A stretch of DNA of 64,000 bases from Streptomyces sp. NA04227 (GTDB lineage: Bacteria; Actinomycetota; Actinomycetes; Streptomycetales; Streptomycetaceae), in the NCBI RefSeq assembly GCF_013364195.1, contig NZ_CP054918.1:3647001-3711000 (forward strand), read 5' to 3'. The notes under the pieces are model-generated. The model did not search any database, was not told the origin of the DNA, and was given only the letters and a program-made list of their open reading frames with translations. Each line of letters starts with the position of its first letter. The stretch's first letter is position 1. The position numbers and the translations under genes are program-made. Positions 44,201 through 50,120 of this stretch are shown piece after piece.

Positions 44201-44449
44201 CTCGGCGGTGCACACGGCCACGGTCCGCGGCAGACCCGCGAACACGTCGACCTCCAGCGCGCGCCGTACCAGCCTGCTCTTGCCCGAGCCCGCGGCGCCC
44301 TCGACGAGGAACAGCACCGGTCCGGGCACCGAGGCACGTATGTGTGTCAGCCGCGACCACGGCTGCCGGGGGGCCTGCCCGTCACCGTGTCCGCCGCCGA
44401 CACCCGCCGCGCCGTCGTCCGGCCTGTTCGCGTACGTATGCATCAGCAT
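41297..44449 (-). CDS. LAL-type LuxR-family regulator 1
   Basis: 1050 residues, ATG 44449 with GGACAGG just upstream. N-terminal STAND ATPase with Walker A EGAAGSGKSR (~49-58) and Walker B CVLLVENMHLAD, long helical TPR-like middle, and a C-terminal LuxR helix-turn-helix (LSPREEEVARFAASGLTNKEIAVTLHLSPRTVEQHI in parts: GLTNKEIAVTLHLSPRTVEQ) at ~945-990. A Gln/Asp/Pro repeat tail of ~50 residues follows the helix-turn-helix, which is unusual. A second repeat, D-E-P-G-R-K-P-D units, sits at DNA ~41750-41885. It is a close paralogue of the regulator at 50121, and both share an R-P-R-G-R-P-S-Y lead into the DNA-binding domain. Confidence 0.9.
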   Translation of the reverse strand: MLMHTYANRPDDGAAGVGGGHGDGQAPRQPWSRLTHIRASVPGPVLFLVEGAAGSGKSRLVRRALEVDVFAGLPRTVAVCTAEGVRTTSSDAPKPPHASEPPKAFPDAFVEDLASVLAPVLAAAEPCVLLVENMHLADAETRRMLWRCLRRAGAGTGPEAGAEAAAFTLILTYRPEELPVPGLPWGWAVDYPAELTVVRQRVGALTAAQVTGMAHTALGGELCGPGFAARLYQRAGGNAQVAVDLLRLCAPVAGDTRRRTSEDVDEAGVPARLSELTLGRLAGLPERYRPVVWAAAVLDEPVGGRELAVVAGLDGPDGPDGPGGPGEREPLIAALAAGVLQECGAAGEAGYGFAVPLAAKAVRESLPGPTRERLHRAAADFLVRAHPVPWERVAHHRRGGRQVRQWLRAVERAARQYEARGDHLAAIRLLERTLAVSAVPREFRDRLAIVLAHNALEGPRSDRALEVLRQIVDDPDLAPGVRGEARLDLGMLLSNQAGDPLRGKAELVRAVEELAERPALASRAMSHLAMPDWPGLSLAENIKWLTRAEAAAERSGDEVAKAATLANRISVMLSTGDAGGWPLLERLPRESEILACRQHAARGLVNAGEDAVITGYYRTARELLSEGIGLSERTGTPYSVASGRGARLLCDWMTGDWRGLPERARALADETERMSMITGLPTLSHAALALARGEWTEVKSLLYGPAAPRESSAPHTLLALASGLRIRLALAREQSEEATREAARTWRRLREKGVWVWAAEVAPWALQAVLGAGRAEEAEAMVAEYAAGIRDRDAPVAAAALDWCRAALAEARGERAEALAHFHSARGAYAELPRPYMAALAAERAGHVALAVDEEGRKSHPDEPGRKPDHDEPGRKLDQDEPGRMPGQNDAGRKPDQDEAFGELRDAVSELSALGALWDAARVRATLRAHQPQEERRPRGRPSYGCMLSPREEEVARFAASGLTNKEIAVTLHLSPRTVEQHIARAMRKTGVQTRTGLTEPLPGSWTGSRPLSSYPAQGVPPQDDPGQGGPAYDSPAQDGPAYDDPGTRW

Positions 44450-44578
44450 CAGCCTGTCCAGATCGATGTGCCTTGCCTAGCCGACGAAGCCGGACCTGAA
44501 GAAGTGCTCCCTCCCCGTCGGCAGCCCTGGATCGGTGGGCGCTGCCGTACCGCGGAGGGAGCACAGATGGAGCGCGGA

Positions 44579-44616
44579 GGTTTCTGCCGGTGACCGGAAG
44601 GCCACCGGCAGAAACC
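44579..44616 (-). terminator. terminator of the Trp/Pro-tailed subtilase
   Basis: Perfect 14-bp stem GGTTTCTGCCGGTG / CACCGGCAGAAACC with a 10-nt loop, 54 nt past the subtilase stop. It separates that gene from the LAL regulator. Confidence 0.8.
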
Positions 44617-44669
44617 CCCACTGTGAGGTCAGAGCGCCCTGAGGTCAGGAGCGTTCCGGAGTCAGAGCG

Positions 44670-46247
44670 TCAGGCTCCAGGAGTCGAGGCGTTGTCGCCG
44701 CCCGTCCACGGCCAGGGCCACGGCTCCGGCCACGGGAACGGCCACGGCTCCGGCTCGGGCTCGGGGTCCGGCGTGGGCTCCGGGTCCGGCTGCGGGTCGC
44801 CGCTCTTGCCGGTGACGGTGGCCGTCGCGTCGGCCAGGCCCGCGCCGCAGCCGCCGTTGCACGTGCCGGGCAGGGCACGGGCGCTCTTCTTGATGGCGGC
44901 CTCGACGTCGGCGGGGCTGATGCCGGACTTGGTCTGGTACAGCAGGGCCGCGAGGCCGGCGATGTGCGGGGCGGCCATGCTGGTGCCCTGGTAGGCCTTG
45001 TACGTTTCGCCGCCGGGCTCACGGGCTCCGTCGTTCACGGTCGACAGGATGCCGTCCTCCGGGCTGACGTGCGTCTCGCCGCCGGGAGCGGCGATGTCGA
45101 CGACATCGCCGTAGTTGGAGTAGCGGGCCAGGCTGCCGTCCCGGTTGGTGGCGGCGACGGAGATGACCTTGTCGCAGCTGGAGGGGGTGAAGCCCGCCGC
45201 GTCGGCGTTGCTGTTGCCCGCGGCGACCACGACGGTGGTGCCCCGGCCCGCGGCGCCGTCGATGGCGCTCTGGGTGCCCTGGTCGCAGGCTCCGTTGCCG
45301 CCCAGGCTCATGTTGATGACGTGGGCGGGCTTCGGGTTGTCCGGCACGCCCTGGACGGCGCCGCCGGAGGCCCAGGTGATCGCGTCGATGATGTCCGAGG
45401 TGCTGCCGCCGCACTTGCCCAGGACGCGCACGGGCTGGACGGTCGCGTCGTACGCGATTCCGGCGACGCCCTTGCCGTTGTTGGTGGCGGCGGCGACGGT
45501 ACCGGCGACGTGCGTGCCGTGCCAGGAGCTGCTGGTGTCGTTGGCGGGTACGGGGTTGCCGTGCGCGTCGGTGCCGCATTCGCCGGCGGTGAGCCAGTCA
45601 CCCGGGTCCGCGGCGTCGCTGTCGCGGCCGTCGCCGTCGTTGGCCACACGCGTGTCGGAGATGAAGTCGTAGCCGTCGATGACGTTCGCGGCCACGTCCG
45701 AGTGCGCGACGTGGCCGGTGTCGATGACCGCGACCCTGACGCCCTTGCCGGTGGCCTTGTCCCACGCGCCCGGCACGTTCATACCGGCGGTGGACTCGAA
45801 GAGGTCCCACTGCTGTTTGTACAGGGAGTCGTTCGGCTCGGCGGCCATGGCGTACACGCGGCGGTCGGGGACGACGTAGGCGACGTCCGGGTTCGCCTCG
45901 AAGGCGGCCAGAACCTCGTCGAGGTCCTTCTGGCCGAGCTTGTCGCCGAGGTCGATCAGCGCGGCACCCGTACCCAGGCGGCGCTCGAAGTCGGCACTGT
46001 GGCCCGCCTTCTTGAGAGTGGCCCTGGTGTTCTTCTCCGCCTCGGCGTTGGACTTCGCCGCAGCGGATTTCGACTTGTAGCCGACGATGAGGCGCTCGAC
46101 CGCCACGGAGGGCGCGGCGTCGGAATCGGCGGCGGGCGGGGCGGCCGAAGCGGTGGGCGTGACGAGGGAGGGCACTATCGCCCCGCCTAGGAGGGTGGCC
46201 GCTGCCGCGGCCACCAGGGATATGCGCAGGGGTCTGAAACCGGTCAC
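44670..46247 (-). CDS. secreted S8 subtilase with Pro/Glu/Trp-rich tail
   Basis: 525 residues; GTG 46247 with GGCAGGA five nt upstream, which replaces a longer Arg-rich reading. Signal peptide to ~36, propeptide (VERLIVGYKSKSAAAK), catalytic D176 (VAVIDTGHV), H244 ([10 protein letters not shown]), S423 (GTSMAAPHIAG), four or more cysteines. After the catalytic domain (~480) comes a tail of D-P-E-P repeats turning into alternating W-P pairs (~500-515), then a short Ser/Thr end. Its promoter region has the protease-regulon element and is shared with ridA-like 46604. Confidence 0.94.
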   Translation of the reverse strand: MTGFRPLRISLVAAAAATLLGGAIVPSLVTPTASAAPPAADSDAAPSVAVERLIVGYKSKSAAAKSNAEAEKNTRATLKKAGHSADFERRLGTGAALIDLGDKLGQKDLDEVLAAFEANPDVAYVVPDRRVYAMAAEPNDSLYKQQWDLFESTAGMNVPGAWDKATGKGVRVAVIDTGHVAHSDVAANVIDGYDFISDTRVANDGDGRDSDAADPGDWLTAGECGTDAHGNPVPANDTSSSWHGTHVAGTVAAATNNGKGVAGIAYDATVQPVRVLGKCGGSTSDIIDAITWASGGAVQGVPDNPKPAHVINMSLGGNGACDQGTQSAIDGAAGRGTTVVVAAGNSNADAAGFTPSSCDKVISVAATNRDGSLARYSNYGDVVDIAAPGGETHVSPEDGILSTVNDGAREPGGETYKAYQGTSMAAPHIAGLAALLYQTKSGISPADVEAAIKKSARALPGTCNGGCGAGLADATATVTGKSGDPQPDPEPTPDPEPEPEPWPFPWPEPWPWPWTGGDNASTPGA

Positions 46248-46475
46248 GGTTCCTGCCTTTCGCGGATGGACCCCGGTAGGAGTCCTGCTCTGTAGGGGGT
46301 GGAGTGCGGACGAGGGCCACGTCGGACGCGAGCCCCCAGGGGTGCGGTGCGCTCGCGTCCGACCAGCGGCCCCACGCCGCGCCGCCCGGCCGCGCATGCG
46401 GACACGTCGCGTCTCCCAAGAACGTGCCGCCGACCGGGCGTTGGCTGGAAACCTAGGAGCGCGGCAGGGATTCAC

Positions 46476-46513
46476 ATATCCGGCGGCAGGGGGATACGGA
46501 TACGCAAACTAAG
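46476..46513 (-). promoter_or_regulatory. protease-regulon element, subtilase copy
   Basis: Minus strand CTTAGTTTGCGTATCCGTA, with CGGATAT starting 23 nt after the G of GCGTAT. It is 229 nt upstream of the subtilase start, inside the divergent 46248-46603 interval; nothing else was assigned there. Confidence 0.6.
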
Positions 46514-46603
46514 CTCGTTCCTCCACCTCGCGACGCGTCGGAGGGTCGTGCGGTGGGGGCAAATTCCGGTGCGTGCCGGGGGCGGATTGGTCAGACTCGC
46601 GGC

Positions 46604-47014
46604 ATGACAGCGAAGATCCGCCGCATCAACCCCGATCAGTTGCACGAGACGCCGGGCTACCACCACATCACCGTGGTGGAGACCGGCCGCACGGCTTATC
46701 TGGCGGGGCAGTGCCCGCTCGACCAGGGCGGCTCCCTCGTCGGCCCGGGCTCCCTGGAGGCGCAAGTCGACCAGGTCGTCGTGAACGCACTTGCCGCCCT
46801 TGCGGCGGTGAACGCTCAGCCGCAGCACGTGGTGCGGTCGGTGATCTACGTGCGCAGCGACGACAGGGCGGACCTGGGCCTCGCCTGGCAGCGACTCACC
46901 GCTTCCGCCCTCGGGCCGGCCTTCACGTCCGCCAGCACGCTCTTGGGGGTTGCCCAACTGGGCTTCACAGGGCAGCTGGTCGAGGTGGACCTCACCGTCG
47001 CACTGCCCGACTGA
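46604..47014 (+). CDS. RidA/YjgF-family protein
   Basis: 136 residues, ATG 46604. RidA pattern: YHHITVVETGRTAYLAGQCPLDQ, AQVDQVVVNALAALAAVNAQPQHVV (fragments), RSVIYVRS and LVEVDLTVALP. RidA proteins deaminate reactive enamine/imine intermediates of PLP enzymes, but the catalytic Arg is not in the usual I-P-R context here, so it may be one of the divergent subgroups. Divergent from the subtilase. The 47015-47267 gap holds no gene. Confidence 0.85.
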   Translation: MTAKIRRINPDQLHETPGYHHITVVETGRTAYLAGQCPLDQGGSLVGPGSLEAQVDQVVVNALAALAAVNAQPQHVVRSVIYVRSDDRADLGLAWQRLTASALGPAFTSASTLLGVAQLGFTGQLVEVDLTVALPD

Positions 47015-47267
47015 GCGGCTGCGGTGCACTCGGCTCGCCCGCCCGCCCACTGACCAGGGCGCAGCCAAGTACGGGCGTATTCAAAGGCGTTGGCGTGTGG
47101 GCGTACCCAGTAACTTCGGCCCGGCCGTCGGCGCGGGGGACGTCTATGGCCGGGCCGGGTTCCGCCGTGGGGGGCGGGTCTGGGGTGGTGCAGGTGGTGC
47201 GGGGTGGTGTGGGGTCTCGGGCCGGACTCGGAGCGGCTGCTCCTGCCAACCCGCTTGCTCGCTTGCT

Positions 47268-47816
47268 CTACAGGGGCGTTGAAGGTGCGGCGGGCAGTGG
47301 GACGGCGAGCCGTTGATCGCGGGACTCGTGGGACTGCGGGGCGGCGACGGCGAAGGTGGCCGTGACCGAGGTGCCCCGGCCCGAACGGTGGATCTCGCAG
47401 TGCGTGGTGTGGGCGCGGACCAGGTTCAGGCCCCGGCCACCGCACGCGACCGTGCTCGGTGTCTTCCGTCCCCGGGCGGGGACAGGGGACGGCAGCCACT
47501 GTCCGGAGTCGACGACCTGCACCGTCAGGGTGCCGGGACGGCCGGTCAGCGCGAGGGTCAGGTCGGGGCTGCCGCTGTGCGTGACCACATTGGTGGCGAG
47601 TTCGGTGACGACCAGGCACAGGGCGTACTCGACGTCGTCGGACAGGTCCCAGGCCCGCGCCGCATGCCGAACGAAGCGACGCAGCCGCGGGACGGACTCC
47701 GGGGTTGCCTCCAGGGTGCACAGGGCCGACCCGAGGACCGCGGACGGTTCCCCGTCTACGGCGGGGCGGGTCCGGGACGTGGGAACCGCCGCCGCTCGGG
47801 GCTGGGTGGTGATCAC
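47268..47816 (-). CDS. HATPase_c anti-sigma-type ATP-binding protein
   Basis: 182 residues; GTG 47816 with GGGGAGGAG seven nt upstream. GHKL kinase-fold motifs: N-box LVVTELATNVVTHSG, G1 VQVVDSGQW, G2 GGRGLNLVRAH. It matches the large Streptomyces family of stand-alone serine-kinase/anti-sigma-like regulators. It carries the same upstream element as four secreted hydrolase genes nearby, so it may be a regulatory member of that regulon (inference). Confidence 0.9.
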   Translation of the reverse strand: MITTQPRAAAVPTSRTRPAVDGEPSAVLGSALCTLEATPESVPRLRRFVRHAARAWDLSDDVEYALCLVVTELATNVVTHSGSPDLTLALTGRPGTLTVQVVDSGQWLPSPVPARGRKTPSTVACGGRGLNLVRAHTTHCEIHRSGRGTSVTATFAVAAPQSHESRDQRLAVPLPAAPSTPL

Positions 47817-47922
47817 TGGGATGCTCCTCCCCGTGTTCCGGAGCCTGGTGTTCCGGGAGCCTCGGGATCGTTGTGCCGAAGCTTTCTGTGCTTCCAGGTT
47901 TGCCGCGTCCGTACCGGCATCT

Positions 47923-47960
47923 CAATCAGGGCGGAATGAAGTACCGATACGTAAATAAAT
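47923..47960 (-). promoter_or_regulatory. protease-regulon element, HATPase copy
   Basis: Minus strand ATTTATTTATTTACGTATC then CTGATTG starting 23 nt after the A of ACGTAT, ending 107 nt before the GTG start. The T-rich block is an ATTT repeat (AAATAAAT on the plus strand). Confidence 0.65.
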
Positions 47961-48036
47961 AAATAAATGGGTTGTATCGGACACCCGGAACCACCGGAAC
48001 TACCGGATACCGCAACCAGGGGTGCGGGCGGGACCG

Positions 48037-49740
48037 TCAGCACGTCGTGCCGGGGCGCACCTTCTCGAGGGTGAGGAGGTAGTCGTCGACGGCCTTGTCC
48101 ACGCAGGCGTCCCCACGTCCGTACGCGAGGTGTCCGACGCCCTCGTACGTGAGGAGCATGCCGCCCGGCAGTTGCCCGGCCAAGCTCTCCGCCTCGTGGT
48201 ACGGGGTCGCCGGGTCACCCGTGGTGCCGACGACCAGCGTGGGCGGCAGGCCGGGAGCCTTGACGCGGTGCGGCTTGGTGGCACCCTTGATCCACTTACG
48301 GCAGCTCATCTCGTCCAGCACGCTCGAAGTGCCGGAGAGACCCGTCTCTTCGTGCGCCTCCTGCAACAGGTCCCAGTACGCCTCGGGGCTGCGCGGGTGG
48401 GGTATGTCGAGGCAGTTGACCGCCATCAGGGCCTCTTCACTGTTGTCCGGGGCCTCTTCACTGTTGTCGGCGGGCTCGGTGCTGTCGTCGGCGGCGTTCC
48501 GCGCGGTCCGGGTCTGGGCCGTCTCGTCGAGTTCTTCGTCTTCTTCCTCGCCGTCGCCTTCCTCGCCGTTGGGCTCCTCGCCGTCGAGTTCCTCGCCGTC
48601 GGAGAGCTTGAGCAGTAGGGAGCCGTCACCCTCGTCGTACGCCTGCCACAGGGCGTCGGACAGGTCGGTCCACGAGTCCTCCGGTGCGTACATCGACTCG
48701 CTGACCACGGAGTGCAGCGTCGCGATGTCCACCGTCTCGTCGGAGTCGGACACCTGCAGCGGCTCTTCGGTCACCGAGTCGTAGAGCGAGTCCACGACGT
48801 CGCGGATCTCCTCCGGTGTGGTGCCCGGGCAGCTTTCGCCGGCGTAGTCGGCACACAGCTCGGCGTAGTCGTCCAGGGACTGCTCGAATCCGGCGCCCAT
48901 GCTCAGCGCGCGCTCACGCCAGGTGAGGCTCGGGTCCACGGCGCCGTCGAGGACCATGGCGCGGACCCGGTGCGGGAACTGCTCCGCGTACCGGCTTCCA
49001 AGGTACGTGCCGTACGACCAGCCGAGGTAGGTGATCCTCCGGTCGCCGAGGGCCGCGCGGAGTACGTCGACGTCGCGCGCGACGTCGGGGGTGCCGACAT
49101 GCCGTAGCAGCGATCCGCTGCCCGCCGCGCACCCGTCCGCGTCCTCGTCGGCGTAGGCGAGGGCGCTGTCGCGCTCGGCGTCGTCCTGCGGATAGAGAGT
49201 CAGTCCGGCGTCGGCCGCGGCGCCCGCCCCTACCTCGCCCTCGCCCGCACCCTCACCGTCGCCTTCGCCCTCACTGCCCCCGGACTCGTCGTAGTCGCAG
49301 GTCACCGCGGGCTTGCTGCCGCCGACGCCACGCGGGTCGAAGGAGACGATGTCGAAGCGCTCCCGTATGCGCTCGCCGAGGTCGTCGGCCGTGCCGCCCT
49401 TGAGGTCCTCCACGCCGGAGGCCCCGGGCCCGCCCGGGTTGTAGACCAGGGACCCCAGACGCCGCTCACGGTTGGTGGCCGGGTGGCGGACCAGCGGCAG
49501 GGTGAACGTCTTCCCGCGCGGTCGGGCGTAGTCCATGGGCACCGTGAGCGAGGCGCACTGCAGCCCTTCCCCGCAGTCCTTCCAGTGCGGCTTCTGCCCG
49601 TAGAACCGGCGCAGCTCCGGTGCGTGCGCGGGGTCGCGGTCCTGCGCACTCGACGGGAGGAGCCCGCAGGAAGTGAGCAGCAGCAGGCCCGCCGTCGCAC
49701 ACCCCGTACGAAAAGTGCGCGTGCGGTTGCTGAACGTCAT
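48037..49740 (-). CDS. tripeptidyl-aminopeptidase-like lipoprotein (S33 alpha/beta hydrolase)
   Basis: 567 residues, ATG 49740 with GGAGAG five nt upstream. Lipoprotein signal with lipobox LTSC (Cys ~25). Alpha/beta hydrolase with oxyanion stretch YNPGGPGASG, nucleophile GWSYGTYLGSRY, late acid TTGDPATPY and catalytic His GVGHLAYGRGD, matching SlpD/SlpE-type mycelium proteases. Two acidic low-complexity inserts occur: G-E-G repeats (~175-190) and a longer E/D-rich stretch with twin D-N-S-E-E-A repeats (~415-475). Expected to trim N-terminal tripeptides at the cell surface. Confidence 0.92.
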   Translation of the reverse strand: MTFSNRTRTFRTGCATAGLLLLTSCGLLPSSAQDRDPAHAPELRRFYGQKPHWKDCGEGLQCASLTVPMDYARPRGKTFTLPLVRHPATNRERRLGSLVYNPGGPGASGVEDLKGGTADDLGERIRERFDIVSFDPRGVGGSKPAVTCDYDESGGSEGEGDGEGAGEGEVGAGAAADAGLTLYPQDDAERDSALAYADEDADGCAAGSGSLLRHVGTPDVARDVDVLRAALGDRRITYLGWSYGTYLGSRYAEQFPHRVRAMVLDGAVDPSLTWRERALSMGAGFEQSLDDYAELCADYAGESCPGTTPEEIRDVVDSLYDSVTEEPLQVSDSDETVDIATLHSVVSESMYAPEDSWTDLSDALWQAYDEGDGSLLLKLSDGEELDGEEPNGEEGDGEEEDEELDETAQTRTARNAADDSTEPADNSEEAPDNSEEALMAVNCLDIPHPRSPEAYWDLLQEAHEETGLSGTSSVLDEMSCRKWIKGATKPHRVKAPGLPPTLVVGTTGDPATPYHEAESLAGQLPGGMLLTYEGVGHLAYGRGDACVDKAVDDYLLTLEKVRPGTTC

Positions 49741-49871
49741 GAACTCTCCGTGGTGCGTCAGGTCGTACGGCTGCTGTGCCGAAGGAGCGGTAGCCGCCGG
49801 GGAAGGGGAAGAGCAAGGCCGGTGGGCGCTCGGCCTGCCCATGGAGGCTAGGCAAGGTGAGAGGCGGTGCG

Positions 49872-49909
49872 CGTTCCGGATCCGGACGATCACTGATACG
49901 CAAAAAAAG
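49872..49909 (-). promoter_or_regulatory. protease-regulon element, aminopeptidase copy
   Basis: Minus strand CTTTTTTTGCGTATCAGTGA; the second block at +23 is CGGAACG, a weaker match. It ends 132 nt before the aminopeptidase ATG in the 49741-50120 interval shared with LAL regulator 2. A GGCTAGGCAAGG at 49846-49857 also occurs before LAL regulator 1. Confidence 0.6.
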
Positions 49910-50120
49910 ACAGGTCGTACGGCAGGTCGTAGGCCGGGGCGTAAGGCAGGTGGTCCGTCCGTGGGTTCCCGGACCGGCCGGCCGTTTGCGACGGCACCCC
50001 GCCTTGCCATGATGGATTCACGGGTTCGACTCGCAGGCGGCGCCCGGCGCCCGGCGCCACGCAAGGGGCCCGCGGGGTCCGTCGGCCACCGGCGGACCGC
50101 CGAACGCGCGGGAGAGGCCC

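Noticed and set aside
50021..50060. tRNA-like GGTTCGACTC
   Set aside because: No acceptor or anticodon stem around it; a chance T-loop match.
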